Both the position numbers and the translations under genes were made by a program. Below are positions 28,210 through 41,200 of a stretch of DNA of 64,000 bases, piece after piece; position 1 is the stretch's first letter; every line of letters starts with the position of its first letter. Source of the stretch: Rachycentron canadum (taxonomy: Eukaryota; Chordata; Actinopteri; Carangiformes; Rachycentridae); assembly GCA_038496675.1 (NCBI GenBank), contig CM076663.1, positions 13,662,954-13,726,953 of the forward strand, given 5' to 3'. The notes beneath the pieces were generated by a model, which searched no databases, was not told the DNA's origin, and worked only from the letters and a program-made list of their open reading frames with translations.

Positions 28210-31200
28210 GCACACGTGTAAGAGATCCAGGCCAAACAAATAAATACGGGAAGATAAAATTGTGAATAGGCCTAACAAGATGGCAAGATACAGAAACAAA
28301 GAGATGTGGGGCCAAATGAATTATAAATATTTAATGCATTAATTCTGTACTCTGTAAAAACGCTGTTTCTTTTTATCTCACATTAGGACAAAAATTATAT
28401 GTAGAAAGTGATTATCTTGGACTGATTGATAGAAATACATAAAATTAAATAGGATACGTTTGCAGGACGGTTAGAGGGAGACGGAGATGTTTTCATAGAG
28501 TTGCTCCACAGGAAATATCAGGCTCTGTTGGTCATCAGCCAAACACTGAATCAGCTGAACAATTTAGATCTAATGCCTAATGGCCTTTGCCACCATTCAG
28601 TACTCAGTACTCTGAGAATCAGAAAAAGAAAAACTGCTTTGGAAAAATGCAACATAAAGGCCTGCATTAATGTCAAACCACAAAATGTTGCTCATTTCAA
28701 TCCTATTAAATCTTTCAAAGCTGTTACAACAAGTTGTTTCTGGTGACTTTTAATGGTCAGAGATTGTTTTTATAAATTCTATATATTTTTTAATTTGTCT
28801 CCATTAGAGACATTATTACAGGCTAACTATTTTTGACCTTTAACTTCTTCGCACTTAAAGCGAGATGGTGACTAATGTGTCATAATAATAAGTGACATTC
28901 ACATTTTGCCAGCACAACTTATCTCCCCTTATTTTCATCAAAATGACACTTGTGGCTTAACAGGCTGTCAGACCAATTCATTTTTGACAAAGTTTTTGGC
29001 TACCAAGTGGGTTAACTAGATGTTATATAAGCAGAAGCATTAAAATAGCATTAGTTATGTAAAAAAGAAAGTGAAAAGGGAACATGGAAGTTTCTGGTAG
29101 TGCCAGCAATGTGCAGCAGGTAGAGAAACGTGATTTACTCTGACTGATGCCACTTTAAGGAGAGATGGACAGATAGCTAGAAGAAGACAGAAAGTGAGAA
29201 GGAGGTGACAAACGGATGCTGTAGTTGGATGGCTGGGTATCTGACTGCCTGGCTGATTTGCAGCCTGAAGAGTGAACGCTATTAGCTTTACTGGATACAA
29301 CAGTAAAGCCAATAGCAATTTGCTAAGCCCCACACCCTTAGTTACTGTGCAGCTTTCTTTCCAATGTGGCACATATGTATTTCAGAATAACAACAGTGAC
29401 AGGTTTACCGCTTGAATTGCATAGTAATTTTTCAAACAATGGGTGTTTGTATTCAGAAGTACAAAAAAGTATTGTCCTTATTTTATTTCTAGGTGGTAAC
29501 TATTAGTTTTGCTGTTGCTAATAGACTTTGTTAATTACAGAAAGCTTCCTGACTTGGTTGAAAATACTGGCTTTGGTTGACTTTGTCTCCAACTGACTCA
29601 TTTTAGAAACAACAAAGTCTTTAGTTGGAGATGTTTTTATAGGCTATGTTTTATATCGTGCTGAAGGGCTAAGGCTAAAGTGAACCCTAGTTTTTGTCTG
29701 TCATGTACTACCATTACAGATGAGTCACAAAGAAAAGCATATGATGACTCAAAAATAAATAGCCTGTGGTCTATGAGAAACTGAAAAGATAATTTTACAA
29801 CAAGTTATTTCCAGAGTCCCCAAACCTCTGAATCAAAAAATAATAATTTTCTGTTATACAAAAATGCAATACAAAAATAATGTTTAACCTGTTTCCCTAA
29901 CACAGACAGAGATAGTAGCTAGGAATGATATATATGTTTGCTTAATGTACAACGTGACCTAAACATTTACTAGCTTTCCAGTATTTTAAATTACAACAAA
30001 AAAAAAAAGGAAGTGAATGTAGATATCGCTTATGTATGAAGTGTATCTGCAGAAAGAAGACTGTGGGACTGACTTTACATTTTCCTCTTAAAGCAGACAG
30101 GAGAGTATGCCACAGATGACGAGGAAACAGGGACACCGGCGGCTGGCGGAGAGAAGAGCATTGAGGTGTTTGACTTGCCAGAGACAGAAGACATCTTGTC
30201 TCCATCGGAGTTAGACGCCACTAAACTCTACCAGAAGTTTAGAGAGGTAAACTTAGACATTTTATGATTTACAGTTTATTCCTTCCTCCTAAATACATGT
30301 ATAGATTATTTTCCACAATTCATAATCTGGATGATTAGAGGCATTGAATTTAAAATATTGAGTTTAGACTCGATACTTTAAAACTATATTTGAATTCATT
30401 TGTATCCTGAATTTGGGTTAGCTCTGAGAATAGAAACACATTTTGTTGAACCTTTGCTACATCACTAACAGTGAGCTCACCTTAAAATTACAACTACAAA
30501 ATGGAAAATGGATCCATGGACTGTTAAGTCGTTTGTGCTTTTTGGCTGCGAAACTGATAATATTGATTAAACAGTCCAGCACTGTTGGCACCATAGCACT
30601 TCCTGCAGACCACACAATACACACTGCCACAATAGCTGTATGACACATTTAACAAATGGCTTCAGCTGCACTGCAGGCACCACAGGGGATATCAAGTGAA
30701 ACTATAATGTAATCCCTGGTCTCAGGATGTATGCGTTTGTTCCATTTTCTCTGAATCTTGATCTTTCTCCCCCCACGGTGTACCTTTTACCTTTTTTTTG
30801 TTGAAAGGGCTCTCCTCTTTTGCTGTGTCTTACACACATCAAGGCGAAAAGAAGTCAGGCAGCTGGGGAATCAGCCTTTTAAACAATGAGATGATTGAAA
30901 TGCTCCTGTGGTTGCAGTGGTGAAGAGGATAGGCTTAAAGCATGTGTTTCAGCAAGCAAATATCTATTAAAGCTTTAGTCTATTAATGTCTTTTTAAAAT
31001 GCTATTCACTAAATCCCAGTGTTTCAGTCAGCGGAGACAAGATGGTAAGCAAAGTGATATTGGTATAATCATCAGACATTAAGACATGCACTGAATTATA
31101 AATTTAGTATTTTATTATTTGTGTGTAGATTTTGTGGACGTCAGATCACATTTCAAATGCACACTTGGCTCATTGCTTACCATTCACAACCTGGCAGAGC

Positions 31201-34200
31201 CAACAAAGCCAGTTGCATGGCTGAACATTTATTTTAAGTCAAGATAAACAAAAATACCAGATATGTTTAGCTGAGCAGTGAAGAAATGTTCCTAAATAAT
31301 GCCAGTGTATCAGGGTAGAGTAGAATATTTCTTTCAATCTAGTTGTGCAGCTGCAAGAAACACAACTCTCATCTTAAGCAGCATAAAGCTTCAATTACAT
31401 GTCAGAATGAGCAGGTACAGGCTGTGTTGCTTTGTTTATATGTACATGAAAACAGTTTTTACTTGCTGTATAATCATCCCTGCTATTCATACTGTTCATA
31501 CCACTCTAATATACTGAGGTAAAAATGTTTTCCAGTATATGAAGCTGATATGAGGCTTCATCATCAGATTTGTTAAATTAATCTGTGAGTATCTCCAAAA
31601 CATATGCACAGTAGGTTTTTTTTTAAAATTTTTTTTTTTAATTTTACCCAGACAGCGTTGACGTGCTTAGTTGTTTAAATATACATATGTCCACCTGACT
31701 ATTGTTTTAAGACAGCCAAAACTGTGTACCAATTCTTTCAGGTGAAAAAAAACAACAAAAAAATCCAATTATTATGTCTCTGTCTCACCAGTTGCAGCTC
31801 TCATTTGTTCCCATTTTTGCCTCTCTTGTTCCATATTCAGTTTTCTCTCTTCATAGCCTCTTTTTTTTTTTATATTTCCGTTCTTTCATTACCTCCCCCT
31901 CTCTGCGTCCGCCTCAAAATGAGTGCTCATCTCAATTTCCATCCAAAACTAGTTTGCCACCCTCTCTCCAAGACGGTTTCTCTATCCATCTGAAGTTACA
32001 CTTCAGAAAATATCCAAGATTTTGAGGAACATTTTTAGACACTACATTAGAAAAAAAGGACATTTTCCAAATTTTTTTCTTGTTATGAGAATGACTGAAT
32101 TTCTTACATTTATAGCCATTTTAATGACTTTAAAACCATTCATCTTTATCTACCCCTATCGCTTTCTTTTCTATGCTTCTCCTCTGAGAGCGCATGTCAG
32201 TGCTGGAGCTGGGATGCTGTCAGGGGAGGACAGGGTTGGCTGCCTCCGTCCGTCACACTGTATCGACAGCACAGAGAGCCTGCGCAGACATGCATTTGAT
32301 TATCTGACCGCCCTCTCTTTTCTCCCCTGTCTTCTCTTTTTCTCTTAACAGCTCCAGATCAAACACACAGTGACTGAGGCTGAGATCCAGAAGCTTAAAA
32401 ACAAGGTAAGAGATTAAAACTGCCAGGACAGAGGCTAGAGTTGAGTGCAAATGACAGAAGTTTGTCAGAGTTCAAACAGTTTGTAAAAGGATGCCGGACT
32501 GGTGTCAGGACAGCCAGGGAGCAGGCACTTATTCTTAGTGAGAAAGCTATAGGACTAGAGAGCAGATTAATTCATAATTACACTTTAAGGTACCTTTTTT
32601 TTCCAGAAAGAGGTTTCTACAAATCTGAGATATCTTTCAAAACTATTCTGCTTCCTGTAATAGGCTGCAATAGTTGCCTTCCCAGTTGGATGAAGACAAA
32701 AAGTCTGCAAGAGCATATGTTTTATGTATGTCTTCCTCAGAAACATTCATTTTAGCACACAGTGTTTATTTCTATTTTGTCCTACATACACATCAGAAGT
32801 GTATAATTTAAATGCTCCATTTTGATTCATTTCCATATTAATGTGGTGTGAATTGATATGACTAAATCATGTGGTGCATAAAATATTGTTTGAGGGGTAA
32901 TGATGAGACCGCCTGTACAGGGAAATGAAGTAATAAATCCATGGTCTGAAATACAAACTTGCTGTAAAAAGAGTCTTAAAAGAGTTTTAGAAATTTTGAT
33001 TTGTTTTGGTATTAACTAGATGAATATTTTAGATGTTTACCTGAAGGTACAGACAACAGAAATATTTACATCAGTTCTTCGGTGTCAAGGACAAACTATA
33101 TAATCTGGTAAAATGTGAAATATTTCATTCCAAAACACAATATCCTTTTGAAAATTAAAACACAGTATAGGACTCCTTGTGCTCTATTTGTTGAATTTAC
33201 AATCTTATTAAAAGTTCACATGTTGTAATTAAAGTTGCTTTTGCCTACTTGCAGTTGGCATCAGTGGAGAGAGAGAAGCAGCGCTGGGAGAAGGAGAAGA
33301 GCCAGCTGAAGGCCAGCATCGAGGAGAACAAGGAGAGGATGTTGAAGCTGGAGAGCTACTGGATCGAGGCACAGACTCTCTGCCACACCGTCAACGAACA
33401 CCTGAAGGAGGCTCAGGCCCAGTACCAGGCCCTAGAGAAGAAGTACAACAAAGCCAAGAAACTCATCAAAGACTTCCAGCAGAAGTAAGTGAACCCTGGG
33501 TTAAAGTGTTTATCCTGTGATCAGGTATTAGAGGAATATATTCTGGGGTGGAGCAAGACATCTCAAACTTTTTTTTGTCAAGACATCTCAGTTAGATTAG
33601 GCCTTGGACCACCACTTCTTTTGTGATGCATACTTGATTTGGGTTCAAAATGCATCATGTCTACAGCACATGTAAGGAAAGAAGAGGGTTAAGATATAAT
33701 ATGAGATAAGAAAGTAAAACATTCAGAATTCTCTAATTTAGGTAATTTACCCTCCTCCCTCACTGTGGTGGGACAAGGACTACAGGAAGCTCCCAGACTT
33801 TTCTTTTAGTCCCACTGTTGGATCAAACATGTCAAACCGAAGCAATTTAAATTTAAATTAGTAAGTAAGTGAGAATCATTTGATTTGATCAAAATCATTA
33901 AAATAACCATTTATCATCTATAAAAGCTTAAACTCCAATGTATTTAATTTTAATGTGATTGAAATCAAATTATCAAATTATTCAGATGGGATACGATATT
34001 GTTTATAGTAAAAAAGAGACGATCCTTGTCAAAATTGGGGGATGATATACATACCAGGGGAATGATTATATTTCGAAACAAAACTAAAAAAGAAATTCAT
34101 TAATTACTTTTGGGACAAACGGTGCTAAAGTCTTGTCAATTTTGTCAGCTCCATGAAATTCTGTGTTTTTCAGTCCAGACCAGGCTGTTGCCACAGTTGA

Positions 34201-37200
34201 GTGTAGCATAATGCAATCAGAAACTTCTGCTTACTCACATTCTTCTTAATCAACTCTGTCTCCTTGACTTGTTGAGGGAGGCACCACCAAGGGAGGGAGG
34301 GAGGCACCAAACCGAGTGAAACATAATTTGCAACTTTATTGTAAATCAGACACTTGAACCTTTTCCTAAATGAGGTGATTGCTTCGATCCTGCCATTAAA
34401 CGCAGCTATTCATAAATAATTTTAGATGAATTCCTCCATTATTCCTCTTATAGCCAGCCTCCCTTGCCTCTATGAGCAGAAAAAAAAAGAAATATCTTCT
34501 GCATTTCCATCTGTGAGGCAGACTGCGGCTCTTTTTATAGCCCAAGTCTTATCCGATTTCAACAGTAAGAGCTGAGTTTCTTATTCTATTGCAGTGCAGC
34601 TCTCCTGCTTTTCAGTACGTTGATCTCTTTGGTCAGTCCCATCACAACCTCTCCTTCTCAGCTCCAGTCTGACTGCCTCTAATTGGCTCTGCTCCTGCAG
34701 GCCAAATGGAAGCTAACTAATGAAACAAACTCCCCGTGCTTATCTCGAGTAGAAGACTGAGCTGCGCAGAAGAGACAGCGAGCTCCCTGACCAAGGGCAA
34801 AGCAGGCAGCATTTCATATTCTTAGGGATGTACATATGTGTATGTGTGCTTCTTGTGGGTGTTGACATGTGTTGTGTGTGTTCACTATGAGCAGCAGGGT
34901 CAGAGTAAAATGAGTCACGCTCTCATCCTAAAACAGTCTGGGCTCCCTTATCACTACAGCTGAGCGAGAGACAGGCACTGTTACGCATGGCGACACACGC
35001 TCACACAAAATAAATGTGTCCTGCTTTCCTGTCTTACCACACACCTACTCAGCACATGATGATTCTCTCATCCCTCTTTCCCTCCAGAGAGGTGGAGTTT
35101 ATCCAGAAGGAGGATGCGGAGAGGAGGCGGCTGGAGGAGGCTGAGAAAGCTCACCTGGCTGAGATCCAAGGGTTGCAAGTCAGGGTAAATAAGCTTGTCC
35201 TAATCTTATTCTCTCCATCTGTCATTTTAGTGTACCTCTCTTTTGCTTAGTTGTTCTCTCAGTGTCTGCAATATTCAACATATTGGCCTCTAAACAAAAC
35301 AGAAATCCCTGAAGTGAAAATAAACAATGAACTATTGGACAATGGAGTTCTTCTCTGTGCTTGATGATCAGTTTAGCTCCTCATATCAATCAGAATTATG
35401 AAAAAGATCAGTAACAGGTCTCCACAGATGACACATATTGTAAGTTTAATGACAGATTTTCTTGCGTTTTCCCTCTAAAAGGCTATCTGCCACATATAAA
35501 AAGCTTTTTCTCGTCCCTGGACAGTGACAGCAGATGGACTTGGTGTCCAGGGGCCTGTGGCTCGTTCTGTTGTCAGCTGATTTTCTGCTTTCCTTGTCTT
35601 TAAACATGACAGTTGTGTTATTTTCTGCACAAGTCTCAGGTCCTGCCCCAGAGTTGAATGGGCAGTCAACTTGGCTGTCCGCTACTATTATTGTCCACAT
35701 TGAACACACTCATTCTCCTACTGCACTGCATTGTACATGGTGAACTGCAAAGCTAAGAGTAAGTCACACATGTGCAAGTAACAAGCAAGTGCCAAGTTAC
35801 TATGGTGACAATGGCCAGTCAAGTCATTGCTCAGATCAAGCAAGTCGCAAGTCAAGTTATACAAAATTCTGAAGCTCAACCCAAATGTATTATTTTAAAT
35901 CAGTCAAAACACAATAGTTATGAAAAGTTCAATTTTACTTTCAACATCAAGAAAACTGTTTCAGCCTAATGACCCCTAATACATTTTATTGATATTTGAT
36001 ATTTTGTGGCAATGGAGAGTCCAGATCTGTAACTGCAGGCAACCCATTGACACAATTATTGTTATTATTTTAGTCCTATTATTAGTTACCTGCCAAAGAG
36101 GTTTTGTTTTCACCCGTTCCTGTTTGTATTTCTGCAAAAAATATTTAATATTTTTTTAAAAATATCTCTTTAAAAATATTAAATGCATATATTTATTTTT
36201 TTTAAAAAAGAAGGAAAAAAAAAGAAGTCAAAAAAGTCAAATTCTTTCAAGTCATCTGTCACAAGTCTAAGTCAAGTACTAAGTCATGAATATCAAAGAG
36301 TGTTTCATCAGTACTAGTCAAGCATATTCAAGTTCTCAAATTTGTGACGTAAGTCTGACTTGGTTAGTGGAAAGACAGTAAACGAAAGAGTAATGTTTTA
36401 ACTAAACTGCCATGCTGGATCAAATGTGGTGTAGATTCATATACTTTGTATGTCCACTTGTCAGACTTGGCCAACTCCTGTAAGAGACTCTTTTCAAATG
36501 GGATCATGTAAGCCATTTACACTCAGTGCTTTAAAGTAGCTGTTTTGACAGGTAAATGCCAATGGCTGATTAACATTGATCGGTTCCTCTCCCGCTACAG
36601 ATTGCAGCGTTAGAGTCCGAGCTAATGCAGCTGATGAAGCAGAACGGCATCCAGGTCAACAACAACAACAGCAACAGTGCTGAGAGGCTCAGTGCTCAGC
36701 AGCACAGCCCTGTCAGGGCTGCAGCAGCAGCCCAAGGTCTGTTTCTCTGTGAGCATCATTATTATATTTCTGATATAAAGGAATAGTTGGGGCAGTATGC
36801 TTAGTCACTCTTTTCCTGAGAGTTAGATAAGAGGATCACTCTCTATCTGTTCAGTGCCATAGCTTAGCGCAAAGACTGTAAACAGGTGGAAACAGCTACC
36901 TTGGCTTTGTCCAGGAGTTACAAAATCTGTCTCTAAAAAAATCTGCACAAAAATCAACAAAAACAAAATTTCTCTGTACAATTTCTGTATGTTGCTTTTC
37001 TGAGGGATTGAACAAATAAAACATATAGTGTTAATTAAGAGTTTTGAACGTGCTCATTGTTGGATACGTTTTATCAAGGCTATCTGCTTCCTTTGTGCTA
37101 AGCTAGGCTAATCGCCTCCTGGCTCCAGCTTCATATGGATGGTTTTGATCTTTCTAAACATGTTCCTCAATATGTCAAACATTATATTTAATAGTTACTT

Positions 37201-37396
37201 GAGAATGTGGCTGTGAATAAACCTTTACTTTCCCCAAAGGACCTGAGGACCTAAACAGGTTGTTTGCTCTTAAATTGGCCCATGATGCACTTCAACAACA
37301 GTGCCGTAACCATTTTTTTTTTAGCTCTGTCATTTATTGACGCAACTTGTCCTGTGAAGGACATTGAAAAGACAGGGCTGTAGCCTGTCGCGCTGT

Positions 37397-37464
<68 letters not shown>

Positions 37465-38202
37465 ACATACACACTCACAAAATCAATCCCTGCTTTTTTT
37501 ACAAACAAATCTTCCTCCTACTCTTAGTCTTAACCCTCACACGAACTTTCACCCCTGAACCGAGTTTCACTGATGATGTTCTGCAAACAAAAACAAACAA
37601 GTTATCCCTTTTGAGCACATCTGTCTGGCTTTGTTCTCCTCGAGTCTTTTTAAGCTCTGCTGGCTTAATTTCAGTGGCTGCATCTGCTACATCCCGGCAG
37701 AAAAGAGTGCGCACAGAGAAGTGCCATATCTGATACTGTACAGTGCAGACGGGATAACAGAGTGTTTGGATCAGCACTGATCCGAGTGACGCAGCCCATT
37801 ATGCAATATTAAAAAGGCGAGAGAGGGGGTTGAGGGAGACGGCTGGAACGGGATATAAAAGGAGAGAGAGTATGTGGGAGGAGAAGACAGGATCTGCTGA
37901 AATTATCTTATTCAAATTTGTCTCTTCTGACAGCGTTTCCCTGTATACTCAAGGAATGAGCAGAAACATGATAATTGCCTGCCTAATTAATAGTGTTACT
38001 TTCAGAGGAAGACTTGATATTTGAACTGAACTGATGTTTTTTTAATAGAGTTATTCAATGGGAGGTGTCAACACGGGCCTAGGCCAAATGAAGTGCCTAA
38101 AAATAAAGACTGAAACAACAAAACATGCACATTATTGATGAACAGACGCATTACACATTGAATTTTTTAATTTTCACCATGCCAGCCGAAATTGCAGTTG
38201 TT

Positions 38203-38253
<51 letters not shown>

Positions 38254-41200
38254 CTGTGTTACTATAGACCTGAGGGAGGGCTCTCTCCACTCGCCCAGCA
38301 AAAAGAAGAGCTACAGAGGACTCACCCGTGACAGCATCAGCTCTACAGAGGGGGAGGTTTGTACCAAAACATATACACACACACATACCTGCAGATTTTT
38401 TTTCTCTAATTCAGTAAAGCTTAAACATGCAACAGACTTCCTGCCTAACAACATCTGTTGAAATATCAACCAGATGTGATGTGGATACATGGGATTTTTT
38501 AAATCAAACATGGTCCATTATTCTCATTAAACTACACTTACATTTAATATGCCTTTAATTTCACCACAGGGTGTCTAATTACTGTGTGTGTGTCTATCAA
38601 TGTGTTTGTGTGTCTTTAACCCCTGTCCATTCCACTTTATTCCTTTAATGGATTAATTGCTGTGTGTTGCTCCACGGCACTAATTGAGTCTGTGGTGCTG
38701 TCACAACTTATTGTCTCTCCCAGTGTGATAATAACAGCCACAGTCTTTTTCTGGATGAAAGGCTCTTGTCTGGCTAATGCTGTCCCTTAACTCAGCTCAA
38801 GCAGGAATGAGTTCAGATTGGATAAACAGCCCGAGAATCGGATGAGAATTGGCAGGAACACAGAAACCAGGCAGCATGAGGCTTCCAGGGAAAAAGAGGG
38901 CAAGGAATTAGAAATGGTGAAAGTATGTCAAGTGACTTCTTTCAGATTAGTCTGCAGCACTGGCTGTTCAGATCAGTCTTCCTTTGATTGCACTTTATTC
39001 CTTTTTTTTTTCTGGGACCACTTCAGAGCCTTTGCTTTCTTCTCTTTTGATTTTTTTTATTTTCAATTCTCTTTGTGTCGTTCCTCTCTTACGTTCCTCT
39101 TTCCTTTCTGGCCTTCCTTCTTCTCTTCCACTGACTTCATATGTCTTTTTCTCTTTTTTTTCTGTTTATGTCTGTCATCAGGTATCAGAAGGACATGGTA
39201 GTCCAGCCCACAGTCGCTCTGGTTCAATCCGTAGTGCAGCCTCTTGTGATGGAGGAGGTGTGGTCCTCAGGGCTCCTGGCAGTGCCGAAAGCTCCCCCAG
39301 ACGAACAGTGCACCCACCATCCACCACAGGAGTCCTCCAGGATGGTTTGTACAGATGCATGCTCATAATGACATTTCAAATGGTCACCATATCTCTACCT
39401 CATTACTATTTGATATTCATTTATGTAAACCCATTCATTGAAGTAGGAGTAATCTCAATGTTGGTTGTTTGCAATCACAGGTTCTCAGTCTATGGCAATG
39501 TTGAGCCCTTCTCACAGCCTAGAGGAGCACAGACAAGTTTTGGACCCCGGGTAAAGCAACAAACAGTGTTTGATAGCATCCATCCATCGTACATTGTTAA
39601 GGGAACTGTAGTAGGAAGAAGTTAATAGATGTTCACCACAAAGATTTGTCAGTTTTGGGGCATTATTTGGGACAAAATCTTGACTTAAGAAATACATAAG
39701 AGATATGTATACTGGGTAATTAATCTGAAACGTATTGTTGTATATATATCATGTTTATATATATATATATATACACACACACACATGTGTGGTTAGTAAA
39801 CCACATGAAAGACTTTACAATTAAAACCTGCTTTGTGTGTTTTACTATGCCTTCGCACCCTACCTTTTCATTCAGGTCCTCCCTCAGGAAAACCAAAGCG
39901 AAGGACCATGATCCCAGAGCCTCACCTGGAAACAGGTAAATAATCATTGCCTCACAGTCACAGTGGTGTTTTCCTTTTGTTTGTCTGGTCTCCAGCTAAA
40001 GGGACAATGTTCAGGAATAGTTTTAGGTTTTCTGATGTACCTGTTCTCCATCTTTGCTGATTCAGTTCATCAGTGTGATACAGTAATCGTCAACCACTGA
40101 TCTCTTGCCTTCTCTCTTTCTCTCTCTCTTTCAGCTCCACAGAGCCATCAGCAGAGGATAGTCCAGAGAAACTCACAGCCAAGGTACAAGATGTTTGTTA
40201 ACATTACAGTACATTAGGCAAATAATGATTTAATTATGTAAATCGATGTCCAGTCAGAGCAGTTTCTTGGCAGACCTCTATATTTATACTCACATATTGT
40301 AAGTTTAAGGACAGATTTTCTTGTGTTATACCATTTTAGCTTTGACGTATTGTGTTATTTCTGTTGAACAGACCTCCCTTACATGGCCACACTTCTTCTC
40401 CTATTCATATTACTTGGTATTGTATTCTTTTGTGTTTTGTTCAATTATATCTCAATCCACTGAAATGGGTTGTGTTGATACAGGGTTTAGCGGCAAATCT
40501 AATTGTAGTGGCACAAGCATAGAAATGCACAATTAATTCCAAGAAAATCAATGAGTACACCAACATGATCCTAAATAATTTTTTTTTTTTTTTTTTTGAG
40601 GCATCTTCAGCCACACTGCAAAAAATGTCAATTTTAGCAATCATATGGGCTGTTTTATATTATATTATAGTATTAAATTAAATTCTTTTGGAAATGTATG
40701 TTCCCAGTGCAAATCAGCTTGTTTCGTAAGGCATGTTGAATCAGTTAAATGTCATACTAATTCAATAAGATTAAAGCTGTGAACATGGGCGTTTGTTGCA
40801 GTGTAGGAACTTACATGAACTGTTTCTAATCCTGTGTAATATCAGATGTGGTTACTTTAGGATTAGGAAGGAGATTATTTTTGATCCTGCACCAATCCAG
40901 TCCATTTTTTCTTAAGCTCTCAGTTTAAGATGAGCCCATCAGAAGATACATCTGATCCCACAGTTTATACCCAGTAATAGTATGTGGAGAATTTAAGCAA
41001 AGATTCAACACAGGAAGCTGAAAGTCTGGACCTATGAGATTAGTCGTCTGCCTTCTACCTCAAAAACTCAAAGAACTCCTTCAAGCTGCAGTAAATATAA
41101 GGCAATGCTCTAGACCAGGCCTATTCAGCTGTGGCAGTCCGTCGGCAAAATCCCCATCAGTCAAGTCCAACCCGACCACACGAAGCGCTGTCCACACTTT

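Larger units (their letters stand above)
25449..30096 (+). other. ppp1r9a: ppp1r9a intron 5
   Basis: About 4.6 kb with no exon. Contains a purine/pyrimidine alternating stretch at 25947-25969, (CA)n at 26956-26981, a dispersed repeat near 27355-27665, (GT)n at 28162-28207 and an imperfect hairpin at 29278-29316. Confidence 0.7.
36737..38267 (+). other. ppp1r9a: ppp1r9a intron 10
   Basis: Contains a dispersed repeat at about 36785-37150, a long (CA)n at 37398-37459, and at its 3' end a (TG)24 tract 15 nt before the next exon. Confidence 0.7.

Noticed and set aside
29278..29316. microRNA precursor
   Set aside because: The stem is only 16 bp and does not extend outward; mature miRNA needs about 22 paired bases.
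38984..39625. 213-residue open frame
   Set aside because: It joins a T-rich intron tract (Phe/Leu/Ser-rich) to real exon 12 and then reads exon 13 out of frame; only the exon parts are coding.
39876..40183. First reading of exons 14-15 as GPPSGKPKRRTMIPEP... directly after exon 12
   Set aside because: That frame ends at TGA in exon 16. Exon 13 (39481-39550) restores a frame reading through to the SAM domain. The alternative is kept only as a finding.
41110..41190. Possible hAT-like dispersed repeat fragment ('ctagaccaggcctattcagc')
   Set aside because: Only about 20 bases resemble a remembered repeat; too little to support.
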